Source of the DNA: Malaya genurostris
Lineage: Eukaryota; Arthropoda; Insecta; Diptera; Culicidae
Assembly: GCF_030247185.1 (NCBI RefSeq)
Contig: NC_080572.1
Location: 181,874,866 to 181,938,865, forward strand
Direction: 5' to 3'
DNA: 64,000 bases
Shown here: positions 37,157-50,269 of the stretch, one piece after another
Position numbering within the stretch: the first letter of the stretch is position 1
Layout: each line of letters opens with the position of its first letter
The notes under the pieces: model-generated
Databases searched by the model: none
What the model was told of the DNA's origin: nothing
The model's input: the letters and a program-made list of their open reading frames with translations, nothing else
Made by a program: the position numbers and the translations under genes

Positions 37157-39443
37157 ATTGTAAACATATAATTATGCAAGGAAAGGTAAAAAGTGATCGC
37201 TGAAGAAGAATTTTGTATGGCTTCGGGGAACCTGTTTGTCGGTAAGATTCTGCCGGTTGAAGGGATCTACTGATGACTCATCCGGCGCAAATTCGTTCAA
37301 TGCTTATAGAAAAAGTTTCACGGCTTTTAACTTAATTTAAAGACATTGAGGTGATATAGTTTGAGGTCCGTGTTTTATGTCCCACTCTGCAAAAATTGAT
37401 GATTTTGTATTTTAAACAATGGTCACTTTACCTCTTTTAATGAAAGAATCAGCTTATAATAAGCTCCAAGTTACAAATGATTTCAATAGTCAATTGAAAG
37501 TTTGATTATGAATAAAATTTGGTTGAATTATTTATGCTCAGTTTTGGACTCATTTGTGCCTTGCAGTTCAAATTGAACATTGCTGCTCAACCTGTTCACT
37601 ATGCAAACGTAAAGTTCAACTCTATTATAGTAAGAGGTGATATTTATAAACTGAAACATCTTTTAAAAACGGATCGGAATATTTCGATCGAATGTGGAAT
37701 ATAGCATTCTGTTTTTCGATCGAGTGATGTTTTTGTGTGGAAAACTCGATCGAGATAATAATCGAAATACAGAGTAGGTGCAAATGATTATAAAGGGCAG
37801 TCCCAACCTTTTCATATCGCTGACCCTTTTGAAATTATAATAGTTCTCCGCGGATCACCATGACTAAACTTAATTTTGTGCACTGGAAATCTATTTACAC
37901 ACTATTTCGAAAATGACCTAGTAGCAACGAAAAATATCACAAAGGTTTGAGAAAACGACAACAGGATCATTATATTGACCGAAGACCATTATTATTTTGA
38001 ATTTGACACATCACAACAATAATAACACAGACAGAAAAAAATTCGCGGTTCCAGAAAAAAGCCGGGTGTGTATCGTTAGAGACACAACCGAATGACGTGA
38101 ATACGAAAAGAAAAGGATAGTTCAGTTTATTTGATGTAAAAGAATCTGAATGCTGCACCTGGATATCTAAAACCAAATTTTACAGCCGAATGCTAGAAGT
38201 GAATTTACGACCTGAATTCTTAACTTCAATGCTAGATTGTGGAGTTGAATTCTGAACATGATCTCGGGAACTGAATTTTCTGGATTATTAAACATTTTGA
38301 ATTTTCTGGATATAACACATTTTTTCATTACAACTCAAATCTGTACCAAATCTGATGGTTTAAAGTTGAATTGGCATTGTTCTTATGCATGTACGATGTT
38401 TAAAAGTGTCATTGATTTGAACGTAAACGGTAATACGAATTTGACATACTTTCGAAGGTATCGCATGTGGCCGTTCACAAGAATGAGGGTTATAATCAAG
38501 CCGAGTTGTAATTTTAGCTTTGAGTAAAGTGTATATTTATTTTATCCTTTTTTGGACGGAACTGGATTGTATGTCTATATTGATGATTATAAAGAAAATT
38601 ATACATGAGAAATAAGTAATGGAAATAAATTGAAATCATTGAAAAATAGAAATAAAGGATTAGCATAATTAAAAGTTGGAAATTGCCGATAGAAATGATG
38701 ATTCCAATATTTTATAAATCAAATGTCATCAAAACTTTCAGCATTTAGAGTTTCTGTAAGAATTTCTCGCAGATTGACAGAACCCCGAACAAACGTCCAT
38801 CATTATAGAAACTGCTGCAGGTGTAAGCCATCCCGAAAATAACAGACCTCTTCCCAAGGCTGATTCGGTAGAGCGTCAAGGTCGTGAATCCCGAATTAAT
38901 CCAAAATTTTAACAATTCTCTAATAAAAGCAGCATTGGAGGAGTAAAAAATGAAACCAAGCGTAAAGACTCAAAAAATCCAGAAGGGGAGTTTTTTCACG
39001 TACTTACATAATAAAAATGATGCATGCAGACTGGAAATTGATTTAACTATATATTTAGTTGGAAGTCAACTAATATTTTTGTTTGATCGGATCACATTTA
39101 TTTTCAAAATTAACCGAAACGCATGATTAAAACTGGCATACAATATTGTTGTGAAGTTGTGATATTAAATTCAAACTAATATATTTTCAAAGTCACTTGA
39201 TTATAGTTAATATAACTACAGGTTTGGAACCAAAATAGTTTCCGATAAAAACAAACATATATGAGGTTAATTCAACTATGAATGTCGGTTATTATTAGAC
39301 TTCAATTTATTCTTAAAATTTTTCGTGTGTACTACACTCCATTTTATGTTTTGTGTGTGTGTAATATTTCATTATGGCGTCTGACATCGAGTACATTCGA
39401 GTGGAGTGCCTGGATGAATTTCATCCCGCTGATAATAATAGTA
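37157..39443. other. AT-rich spacer, no gene supported
   Basis: No convincing coding frame. The stretch 37674-37780 contains ATTTCGATCGAATGTGG and ATCGAAATACAGAGTAGG, a member of a small palindromic repeat family also found at 43780-43875, 44293-44418, 49126-49252 and 49797-49855. Confidence 0.35.
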
Positions 39444-42400
39444 CTTGGTCCTGACCTTTAGTCAGTTGATGACAATTTGCAGGGGTGGCCAGGATGCAAG
39501 CAACCAAGCGGGTCAACAGGTTGCGGATAGTGGAACGGCTTCCAGATATGGAGGCTAACTGCAATAGCAGTCCCGGGCAAGCAGCGGGGGAGGGATAGCA
39601 TGTGACGGTTTCATGCAGCTGGCAACTGTAGAAGCATCCCGAAATGTCACAAGCATCCGTACACCCCCTTGACAAGGGGAGTAGACGCCGCCTTAAAAGC
39701 GTCAGCTTATCGAAACCCCCTTGCAATGCGAACGTCTGTTTCCCACGTTAGGGACGGCTGGTATCCAGCGGCTGAATAAGAAATACTATTCCTCGGAAGC
39801 TATATCTAAGATGGGAGCCCCATCCCAAGGATAGGGGACCTTAGGCTAACCACCTACTGTCTCCGAAAATCAAGAATTGTTACAGAAACCAATAGAGAAA
39901 GATTACGAACTGATTCAACGGCAACGACTTTTAGCGCAAAACAACGGACAAGAATTGGAACATGGAATGTACTAACGCTAGCCCAACAGGGTAAATTGGC
40001 ACAACTTGTCAGTGAGGCTCGACGCATGAAGCTCGAAATCCTGGGACTAAGTGAAGCCCGTTGGTCAAACTTGTGAGAACACAAGCTACCGTCGGGACAG
40101 GTACTACGAGGTGAAAATGCTCCCCATCACCGTGGAGTTTGGAGGTTTCCTACTTAGCGCCCAAGCAAATGCGGCGCACATCAAGTGGGAACTTATCAAA
40201 GAGAGAATAATCGTTGCCAGATTTAGAACGCGGGTCCGGAACCTAACCATAATCCAATGTTATGCGCCAACCGATGCTGCCGAGCTACTATATAAGGAGA
40301 ATTTTTACAGTAAACTGGATGCCGTCGTGGATAAAATTCCAAAGGGTGAGATCAAGATCTACACCGGTGACTTCAATGCGAAGATCGGCTCCGACAACGT
40401 AGACTATGAGCGTGTCATGGGGCGCCATGGTCTTGGAGATATGAGCGACATCGGTGAGCTGTTTGCAGAATTTTGTGGCAATTACGACATGGTGGTCGGG
40501 GGCTCGCACTTCCCTCATCGCCCAACGCATAAAGCCACGTGGGTTTCCCGCGATGGACATACTGAAAATCAAATCGACCATATCTGCATCAGCCGGAAAT
40601 GGAGATGGAGCCTTCTTGACGTCCGGAATAAACGCAGTGCCGACATCGCGTCTGACCACCACCTTCTCATCGGAGAGATTCGCCTACGTATTGCGCGGGT
40701 CATGCGACAGGAGGAGAGGCTCGGGCGACGATTCAACACACGCCGATTAGAAGACCCAGCAGTTAAGAGGTCATTCGTGGAAGAACTGAAGACAAGAGCT
40801 GCGGGTATTCCTGAAGGTGGCAGCGTAGAGGAACAGTTTATGGCGTTCAAGAATGCCTTTACAGAGACCTGCCAAAACAACCTGGGTGAACTGCGCGCCC
40901 GGAGGAAGGAATGGATTACGGATGATACCTGGCAAAAAATCGAAGAACGGAGAGACGCAAAAGCCGCGATAGATCGAGCGAGAACCAGAGAAGCGAAGCG
41001 CCAAGCCCGCCAAAAGTATTCGGCCCTCTCAAAGGAAGTAAAGCGCTCGTGTAGGCGGGATAAGCGAGCGTGGGTGGACTCCCTGGCCGATGAAGGTGAG
41101 AAGGCCGCAACAACCGGCGATATCCGTCTCCTCCATGATATCTCACGACGCGGACGTGGTTGGTCAGCTGCTAACCTACCCCATTGACCAGTTAAAACGT
41201 TGGTTGGAACACTTCGAACAACTTCCTAAAGTTTCGACGGTCAATCAGCCATCAACATCTCGGCATGAGCCGCCAAGAGTGCGACGCATCTCTCGTGTCA
41301 GCTCCGAGGCCATCTTTACCGGAGATCAAAGCCGCCATCCAAAGCATGAAATCCAACAAGACTCCTGGGGTCGATCGCATATCAGCGGATATGCTCAAAG
41401 CTGACCCCACGCTATCTGCTCAAATGTTGCATCAACTATTTCGAAATATCTGCGACACCGCGACATTCCCGGTCGACTGGACGCGTCTTAGTGAAGGTCC
41501 CGAAGAAGGGGGACTCAACTGTATGCGACAATTGGAGAGGTATCATGTTACTTTGTATTGTTCTCCAAGTTCTGTGTAAAGTTATCCTCAACCGGATACA
41601 GCAGAAGATCGATGTGACTCTCCGACGGCAGCAGGCAGCATTCCGTGCCGGAAGATGCTGTGTGGACCATATTGTTACGCTTTGTATTATTCTGGAGCAG
41701 GTCAATGAATTTCAAGAGTCCCTTTACTTGGTCTTCATTGACTACAAAAAAGCCTTCGACCGACTCAATCACGAAAGCCTGTGGGGCGCTCTAAGGCGCA
41801 AGGGAATGCCAAATAAAATCGTCAACCTCGTCGAAGCGCAGTATGAGGCTTTCACGTGTAGAGTACTGCATAATGGAGCCTTGTCTGATCCTATTCGGGT
41901 AGTCGCTGGAGTGATGCATGGATGTATTCTATCACCGATACTGTTCCTCATCGTGAGATGAGATAATAGTTGGTGCCATTGACCGTGTACAAAACCGTGG
42001 GCTGCTTTGGCAGCCTATCACTATGGAGCATCTCAACGACCTTGATTTGGCAGATGACGTTGTTCTAGCATCGCAACGGTGCTCTGGCATGCAGAGTAAG
42101 CTCAACGATCTCGTCGAGCGCTCCTCAGCGGCGGGTCTCAACATCAACGTCAGCAAGACTAAATCGTTGGATGTCAACGCGGCCAATCCATCCAACTTTA
42201 CGGTAGCTGGTCAGGTAATGGATAAAGTTGAAAGCTATCAATATCTTGGCAGTCAGATAGCGTCAGACGGTGGGACCAAGAGCGACATAGGCGCGCGGAT
42301 TAAGAAAGCAAGGTGCGAGTCTACGAAATATCTGGAGATCAAATCAGATTCGTCTACGCACGAAGATCCGAATTTTCAACACAAACGTGAAATCTGTACT

Positions 42401-42845
42401 GTTGTACGCCAGCGAAACCTGGGGTATATCAGCTGAAAGCACGCTTAAGTTGCAGGTGTTCATCAACCGATGTCTGCGGTACATAATTCGTACCTGGTGG
42501 CCTGACAATTGGATTTCGAATGCCGAGCTCCATCGTCGTTGTCATCAAAAGCCGATATTGACTGAAATTCGGGAACGTAAGTGGCGATCGGTCGGACACT
42601 CACTTCGAAAAAGCGGAAAGGAAATCTGCAAGCAAACGCTGGACTGGAATCCAGCTGGACATCGCAGCAGAGGAAGACCTAGGGGCTCATGGCGGCGGAG
42701 CCGAAACAAGAAATTTAAGCGAGTCGAACAGAATTTGACCTGGGCTCAGGTCAAGGTGAAGGCAAACAATCGCCCAGGGTGGAAATCTTTCTCGTTGGCC
42801 CTTTACACCACTGCCGGTGCGCAGGACACATAAGTAAGTAAGATG
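39444..42845 (+). mobile_element. RTE-type non-LTR retrotransposon, nearly full length, inactive
   Basis: About 3.4 kb with a 5' leader of about 500 bp, one large ORF (endonuclease plus RT, no RNase H) and a short 3' end CATAAGTAAGTAAGATG, typical of RTE-like elements. ATAATAGTA occurs just before (39435-39443) and just after (42846-42854) and may be the target duplication. The ORF is broken by several frameshifts. Confidence 0.85.
39945..42833 (+). pseudogene. RTE ORF: AP endonuclease and reverse transcriptase with frameshifts
   Basis: Endonuclease blocks in order: GTWNVLTLAQQGKLAQL (39957 on), LEILGLSEARW, then after a frameshift and loss near 40075, RNLTIIQCYAPTDAAE, IYTGDFNAKIGSD, ENQIDHICISRKWRWS and ADIASDHHLLIGEIRL (catalytic SDH). 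RT blocks: NKTPGVDRISADML, KKGDSTVCDNWRGIMLL, LVFIDYKKAFDRLNHESLW (motif A Asp), GVMHGCILSPILF and LDLADDVVLASQ (motif C). The tail GHRSRGRPRGSWRRS is typical of this group. Frame breaks lie near 40075, 41187 (with a deletion), 41490, 41959 and 42330-42390. No single reading frame spans the protein. Confidence 0.88.
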
Positions 42846-42854
42846 ATAATAGTA

Positions 42855-43856
42855 GACCTCATGTCGTTCCACTAGCTGCGAATCTGCGTAAACTTCAGTA
42901 AGCACGAGGTTCACTTGTTTCGATGAATTTTGTCCATCGGAAACGAGCTGTCCTCTACTGATTTTTAGTCACCTACGCCGATTCCATGAACCGGTCGAAG
43001 TATATATCTGCACAGTGTACAACTGTAGCAGAAGATTCAAGGTATTAATTCCTTCGTCACTACATCGCTACATCGAAGCTCTTGGCACAAATAGACATTT
43101 TAAAGAACAGTAAGCAGATGAATATGTGCTGAAGTTTATTTATTGAATAAATTTTCAAAAAAAAATTAAATTTGTTTTTCAAAGAAAAAAGAAATTAACT
43201 TTGACTAAAATATTTTATTTTCAACTAAATCGCTGTTTCATTCAGTAATCTATAACCATTTGTTTTTGCAAGAATATTTTCAAATCAACTGTATTAAATT
43301 TTCGAAAATTTATTTTTCAAATTAGAGACTGTTGATTTGTTGGTTGATTCAACATAGATATTCTGGTAGTATCAATCAGTCATCTTTGTTAGATTCACCC
43401 ATGTTATTTGGTTGAATCGATCAGTACGTATCGTAAGCAATGAAACAATATAGAATTATGTTTGATTTTACATGAAATTTATAAATGGCAGATTTTTTTC
43501 TCCGCGTTTTATTGTCAATAACTATTTTCCTGAATTTCATACAGGAATGAAAAAAATCAAGCATGTGCTCAAAAGGTGTATCTTCATGACAGAGCAAAGC
43601 GTTTATCAAAATGTCTAACCAGAAAGAGAACAGAATTTCGAACACAAACCATCAAAGCTGTCAACACTACTTACACGTTCTATGTTAATTATATTATTCA
43701 TTTCTTAGTAAACGAAACCGTCACACTTGTATAAACAAATTAGAACGATTCTAAACCGAACAGAAGTAATACGTACGCAAACCGATCGAGTAATGTTCGA
43801 AAATTGAACACCTCGAACAAATGATATTCGAGTTCACACCCAACTCGAACAATTGA
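42855..43856. other. AT-rich spacer with shared repeat, no gene
   Basis: The part 43430-43680 matches 31380-31710 (GTCTAACCAGAAAGAG). The part 43140-43400 has several ATTTTCAA/TTGAAAAT words but no resolved element ends. The part 43780-43856 carries CGATCG-type palindromic repeat sequence next to the mariner fragment. Confidence 0.35.
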
Positions 43857-44290
43857 TCGGAATATTTCGAATTGATATTTTTATCGACTATTTTGAGAAA
43901 GGAAAAACAATCAACAGCGAAAATTACATGACGTTATTAGATTGTTTGAATTCAAAAATCAAGGAAAAGCGAACTCATATCATATATCGAAGGAAAACCC
44001 AATGTTGCACCAAGACAATGCACCGATTCACCAGTCGAGGCCAACGATGATTAAATTGAAGTTGAACGAATTTTACTTCGAATTGCTTCCTCATCCACCG
44101 TATAGTTCAGATCTGGCCCCCTGTGACTACTGGCTCTTCGCTGATCTTAAAAAGATTTTGAGACAAAAAAAAACAAATCCTTATAGAAGAACGACATCGA
44201 GAAGCAAGAGAAGTGTTGGAATGATTCTATTGCTCTTAAAGGAGATTACAATGATGAATAAATTGATTTTTGGCAAAAAGGTGTTTTTCA
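43857..44290 (+). pseudogene. mariner transposase fragment, catalytic half
   Basis: Reads FIDYFEKGKTINSENYMTLL, then in the next frame HQDNAPIHQSRPTMIK and LLPHPPYSSDLAPCDYW. 36 residues separate the two Asp instead of 34, because KL is duplicated (a 6-bp repeat in TTAAATTGAAGTTGAAC). The N-terminal half is missing and the tail is degraded (KKTNPYRRTTS). It belongs to the same mariner lineage as 48311-48905 and is distinct from the Himar1-like copies. Confidence 0.75.
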
Positions 44291-44292
44291 CG

Positions 44293-44418
44293 ACTTATTC
44301 TGAATAACGACGTATTGATTTTTCGATCGAATCCTAGCTACCTTTAATTTTGCTAGCGTTATTGGGAATACAAATGAAATACGATCGTAAAAACAATACG
44401 TCGTTATTCAGAATAAGG
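44293..44418. repeat. inverted repeat, 38-bp arms
   Basis: CTTATTCTGAATAACGACGT continuing ATTGATTTTTCGATCG (44293-44331) is repeated inversely at 44380-44418, with about 50 bases between. The arms border the 3' end of the mariner fragment and carry the CGATCG word of a small palindromic repeat family. Confidence 0.7.
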
Positions 44419-44419
44419 G

Positions 44420-47400
44420 TGATTGAGTGATGTGTTATTAATTAATATTCATAGACAGAGCTGTGCCATTGCCGATAGGGGCTACTTGGAGAATCGCTAC
44501 ATGGGATTGATTACTGAAAAGCGATACTAGTGGTATTACCATTCTAATATACTTTGAAAGGAGGACGAAAAGGGCGTTCCGGATCAGCATTGACAATAAC
44601 CGTGTTTTGTTGTCTGTGGTCTCTTTTTGTTGCTTTTTTGCGTCTTATATTTTTCTATATTTTTTGGATTTTTTCATTTTTTATTTTTATTTAGTTTCAC
44701 TTTACAACAAGGTTTGTGTATTCAATCAATAGGTTTCTTTGTTTTTTTTTTTCATTTACGCTTATCTTTTAGTTTAATTAATATACTTTTTGATTTACTT
44801 TAATTAAATTTTAAAGATAAGTGTGTGTCTCATATTTCTCAATTTCTCGATGCTTACGTGCATGTTTCTATGCAAACGCTTTAACCATTTTCCTTCCACG
44901 CCCTACTAGGTTCACTAGTATTTAGTTTCAATCAACTTTGAATTTACAATTATTATATCTTAATATACACTTTCATATATCTTTTAGTCATTATGTAGAT
45001 ATCTTTTTTTAAATATTACTTTACATAGCTAACCTACTATTGATTACAGTGTGTATTTTCACATGTTATTTACCAATAAGATAATTATCCCACATTTGTT
45101 ATTCCTCAAAATCTCGCCCCAACAACGGATCCGAATGCAAAACACCCGAACAGTTCGTTTCGTTTTCGGATGTTTGCTTCCGCAAACGTCTATAATTCTT
45201 TCGTTTATAACTCCTAGCAAAATAAAAACAAACAAATTAATGTCTTCCTTAAAAATAGTTAGCAATTGGTAATTTTTCCTTTATTTAGTTTCCCTACATC
45301 CACTTGCTAGCAGCAAACTTCCTTGCGCACACCTCACAATAAATGGGGTTTCCGGTCCGGCGTTTCATTCTTCTATGAAAAATTGGCCCAACATGAAACT
45401 CTGCCGAGTTAGTTCACCTCATCGCCTTCGCTAGTAAAAGAGATTGCTTTCCTGTGTTTCCCAGCCCATTTTTACTTTAAATAATAAACAGTTTGCTGCT
45501 TCTTGACGCACATGATTGAAAAAAAAACAAAACGAATTAATCAACGCTCATTTCCTAAACATTACTGGTTTCTCTGTCTCTTATACGATTTTTTTTCCTT
45601 CTAGTTTTGCATTGGCAGTACATTCTGGGATTTTTGCTCCTACTTTTCACCGTCGCTCTCTTCAATTGCATACCTTTCGGAAATCGGAGAAGGAAACGAG
45701 TTTCTTCGTTGAATGATAAGTAATTATAATATTTAAATTGAGAATATGGTATTCGTACGTTTGATTCAAATAATTTGATAAAAATGTATGAAATCGGGAT
45801 CGCTAATAAGTAATTGAGAAAGCTGATTCCACAAGACTAGGCATTTTCCGGTTTTCCACATACACTTTTAACTATCCATCGAACAAAAATAACTAAGAGA
45901 AAATAAACAGTGCATCAAAGTTCTATATAAACAGGCGTACATTTATAAAAACGATTCTGTGCAACATTCTAATTTATGCGAGAATATTATTAAACGTTTG
46001 ACGTTTACGATTTTATTTGTTTTTTTTTGTTATAATCGAAAGTGAGATACGCGTTCCAGATAATCATATTTTCAGCAGAGTTTTTTTTAGTCCCGCAAGT
46101 CGCTCTTCTATTTCAAACATCTAGTACACTTGTTTGTATAAAACTTTGTCTTGTCGATCGATGTAATCTAAAAGAAAAAAAAAATATTGAAAACCAAATA
46201 TTTGATCTCCTCAAATTTAGTTGCGTTCAGAAAAAAAATCGGGAGATCGTAATCACTTAATAATACTCCTCCTTCTTAGCCACTTCTCGGTTTCAACATA
46301 TTTTACGATTTTCCGCTGCAATTTTTGGAATCTACGCTTCTCCTGAAATTTATTAATTTATTACTCCTACTATATTCCTATGTTTTGTCGTTTCGTTTTG
46401 TTGTGTATAGATTTAATCGTTTAGATTTTTTTACATTTAATTTCATTATATATATATAACAACTAGAGCTTTTCCATATCCTCATTTGCTTTCTTCGCTT
46501 TACCACTGGTTTTGCTATTATTCAATTGTTCGTAAATTGAGTTATCCTAACAATTCGTCGTGAAAACAAATAAACAGGATGTGCTCCACGCATTTATCCT
46601 TGTTCAAATTTTACATTCAGCCTTGTTCCTGTATCAAACTGAGCCACGACGATAGGTGATAGAAGTACGCACACGTTTACAAAATCAGTCAGTCCGTTGA
46701 GTGTCGAAGCGCATGGTCTGATAGTTATTGTTTCGGTCAAAACAATCGAGTGAAGGTGATATCAACATCTATCATATCACTCAATATGTCGTGTGACTGA
46801 CGCACAGATGGCGCTATCATTGTCAAATCCATATGAATTTTAATGAAGTATACACGCTTATAAAAAAGGTACTCAGAGTTTGAGTACTAGTTACTCAATT
46901 TCAATTGTAAGTCATACTCTAAATATGATGTTAGAATTCGTTTTTTAAGCTCTAAATATAATGAAAGAACTTTTTTTCAGGTTACATTTCTAGAGTCGAA
47001 TCTGAAAGACGTGATAACCATTTGCAGCAACAGGTGCCATTGTTTTCTGTTAGTGGGATCGTGTACTTTTATTTCGCTGTTTAAATTTGAAAAAACGAAA
47101 CTACAAAAAATATCGGAAGAAGTAGACACCGGAACAGCAAGGAAATTACAATGTAATTATTTAAATGCTATCTTGTTTTCGGAGAACAAGTTCCGACTTG
47201 TTTCAGAATGGGATTATCTCGAGTGTATCGTATATAAATTGATCGCTCATAGTCGTCGAGCAACTGTAAATAAACCGTTACAAACATGACTTGCGTGCGT
47301 TACCGTAACGATCAAAAGTAAGTGTTATCACACAAAATACAATGACAACCATACTTTGAACCATACCATAAATACTAAATATGAGAATACATTAGGAAAA

Positions 47401-47509
47401 TCTGCATCTTCTGTCTTAAATAGAGTAAAGTATATATCAATACTTTACTTTCAATAGTAAACGAAATAATGAATAAATATAATAGGCTAAATTCAAGTAT
47501 TAAAGATCT
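44420..47509. other. long unique AT-rich block, no gene supported
   Basis: About 2.5 kb (44420-46900) without any transposon or dispersed-repeat landmark, unusual for this window, with long T-runs. It resembles the block 50270-52367 in texture. It might be far 3' UTR of larp4 (minus strand) or noncoding spacer. The frame at 47011-47289 (plus) ends with AAATAAACCGTTACAAACATG but has no recognised domain. Confidence 0.3.
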
Positions 47510-48260
47510 GAAGACAGAGGGCCACGTGTTGAGTTTTAAATCGACCACGTGGCTCACTCAATTCCCTTTGCGCATCGTATTTCTCTTGTACTCTCTCGTA
47601 TATGAGCAAACTGTACCGGGTTGCCAGCATACATTGTATTATTTTGATGAGAAGTTTTATCACATTACATGGATTCCAATGAACAATGAAAAAATATTCA
47701 ACTTTCACAAAGATTGAATGTATGTGTGTTTGGCAGCCTTGTCGAGCCAATTTTATTTCTCTCTCCTTTCTCAGAATGCTATCAGGAAACCAAAGCGAAA
47801 AAAAAAATGGTGGATGCATTGAAACTGACTTTGTTTCACAGAAAAATACAAGACTTTATTTTTATCGCGATAACATATATGTTTTTATGTACTAATCGCA
47901 TCTAAACTAAATTATCTAGACTTTGTCACGGTAGATTTATGATACAAGCCTTCAAAGCCGAGATATTCGATGAACAAGCAGAGGTATGCATTTCCGAGCG
48001 TTCTAATTTTCAGCAGTTCTTCAGTCAGAAAAAAATACAACACGACCGCTAAACTCAATGAATCATTCTGAAAATTTCACAAAATATTCTCAACTTAATT
48101 TCGAAGACAGTGTCAGGTGGGTTTTTCTATATTCTGCACCGTTTCCAAGAAAATTTAATTTGAAACGGGAAAATAGCAAAAAACCTACCACTTTACGGTA
48201 CTGTCCTCAGCCCTTAAGCCTCAATTACACAATTTTTGTTATGTATTTATATACAAAAAA
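47510..48260 (+). repeat. dispersed repeat, copy of the 4970-5580 middle segment
   Basis: CACGTGGCTCACTCAATTCC, GTTGGCAGCCTTGTCGAGCC, ATCGCATCTAAACTAAATTA and CCTCAGCCCTTAAGCC match 4970-5580 in the same order and direction. Confidence 0.6.
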
Positions 48261-48310
48261 TTCATAAATAGAACCATTTTTGTTATATATGAATATAATA
48301 TACCAATAAT

Positions 48311-48905
48311 TTGATTAACTAAGGAGTTATGTGCCGCGTTTCAGAGCGGTCTTGGGCCATATTTACAAGTAATAAATCAAATTTTTTGCGTCGATATGTG
48401 ACAATGGATGAAACATGGATCCATCACTTCACTCCGGAATCAAAACGATCATCATCTGAGAGGACTGTAGCCGGTGAACAACGTCCAAAGCATCTAATGG
48501 CACAGCAATCAGTCAGGAATATATGCAGTATTTTGGGAGACACATAGTATAATCTTTATCGACTATCTTGTGAAAAAAAAAACAATCAATAGCGAATAGC
48601 GTTGCTAGATCGTTTGAAGTCAAAAAATCAAGGAAAGACGGCCTCAGAAGTCGCAGGAAAACTGTTTCACTAAGACAATACACCGATTCAATAGTCGATG
48701 ACAACGATGGTTAAATTTAACGTAATCACCCACCATGTAGTCCAGATTTGGCCCCAAATGACTACTGGCTCTTCGCTGATTCCAAAAACTACTGACCGGT
48801 AAGAATTTTTGAGACAAAAAACAAATCATTCTACAAGAACAGCATCGAAAAGTAAAAGAAGCGTTGAAATGATTCATGAATAAAATCGATTTTTGGCAAA
48901 AAAAG
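48311..48905 (+). pseudogene. mariner transposase fragment, strongly decayed
   Basis: Reads FLRRYVTMDETWIHHFTPES (first catalytic Asp), then broken pieces FIDYLVKKKTINSE, TKTIHRFNSR and CSPDLAPNDYWLFADS (third Asp). It ends near AAAATCGATTTTTGGCAAAA, as in 44256-44280. Several stops and deletions. Same lineage as the fragment at 43857-44290. Confidence 0.75.
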
Positions 48906-50269
48906 TTAGTTAGTCACACGACTTGAGTTTAAAGGCGCTGAACTCTCTAGTTCCGATTCTTATAACTCTTGAAATAGGAACTGAATCAGTTTCTAACCTA
49001 ACTGCTATTAAACAGTATGTTTGAAGCCAGGCTTTAAACTAAAAATCGGTATCGATTATGATGGTGTCTGTCTTTTTGACACTCAGGAGGTCGTTTGGCT
49101 TGAATCCATTAAACAGAACATTCATCCCTATTCTGTACTTCGGTCGAATTGGAATATTTCGATCGAATGTGAATCGAGCTCGATCGATACACAGAAAGCG
49201 AAATCTCGCATTCAATCGGAATAATCCGATGCGATCGAAATACAGAATAGGGAGATTATTTAATATAAGAGTTGATCGAAATAAAGACCAATAAATTTTT
49301 TTATTATAAAATCTGTAAAATCACAATTTTTTGTTTTTATTTGATGCATTTTTTTTGTACTTGTGTGGAGAAGTACAAACAAAAATTCGCCTTTTTATAT
49401 GGATATGGTTAATAAACTTGGACATATGGATATGGATTGAATAGCATGGAACCTTAACGAGAATATTCTGTATCGAACAAAATGAATAAGAAAGATTACT
49501 TTCGATCAAAATGTGTCGAATCGTTACGTTGTGACGACGGTCTTAGCAAAATGTACAGTGAGGATATCATCATTTTTTTCTGCATATTAACTAAAAAATG
49601 GTTGCGCAGGAAATAGTATTGGGCATTGAATGAGTTCCTCCAAGGCTACTATCTAGATTATCTGATATTCTTACTGTTCTGTAACGATATTTATTTTTCC
49701 TTGAGGATTCTAGGCAAACGATACTCCAAATATCTACTACATTATTCTCGATGGGTTTTGAGCTTTGTTCTAATTCGAGATTTCCATAAAAATCAATCGA
49801 TCGAACTACGGAATGGAAATTGCCAATTCGATCGAAATACAGAATCGAGGTGTTCATAGAATGCTGGCGTACACTGGGTGCTGTCGCCTTTTGAGTCAGT
49901 AATAGAATGAGAGGGTGCGAATTAGGTTTCAACTCATTTGAAATGCGAAATTAATAAAAAAAATAGGTCAAGTATTTCGGTTCAAGTGTATTAAAAAAAC
50001 CTTTAATTTGTTTGAATAAAAACCGTCTATAACATTGTTTGTATTATTCATGGATTAGCATTTTTTATAAGAGTAACTGTTTGAGTATAAATAATCTTTC
50101 ATGTAGGACCGTCTATAGGAAAAATATTCCGATGTGTGCATTATCACACTATATCCCAAAGGGTGTAATTCGCTGGTTACGAAGGCTGAAGGTATCGATA
50201 CGATTGGTAAGAAATAGGACATTGGATGCAAACTGGAGTATTGGTAAGACCGGAGAATGGTAATTATTT
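48906..50269. other. AT-rich spacer containing small palindromic repeats
   Basis: Apart from the MITE-like unit at 49126-49252 and a partial unit at 49797-49855 (CAATTCGATCGAAATACAGA), nothing is recognised. Short frames on both strands have no family features. Confidence 0.35.
49126..49252. mobile_element. MITE-like unit with CCCTATTCTG ends
   Basis: 127 bp bounded by CCCTATTCTGTACTTCGGTC and its inverse (CGATCGAAATACAGAATAGG then G). The interior is rich in CGATCGA words. No target duplication is clear. Partial relatives occur at 37674-37780 and 49797-49855. Confidence 0.55.

Noticed and set aside
39421..39726. 101-codon minus-strand frame
   Set aside because: It lies antisense to the 5' leader of the RTE element.
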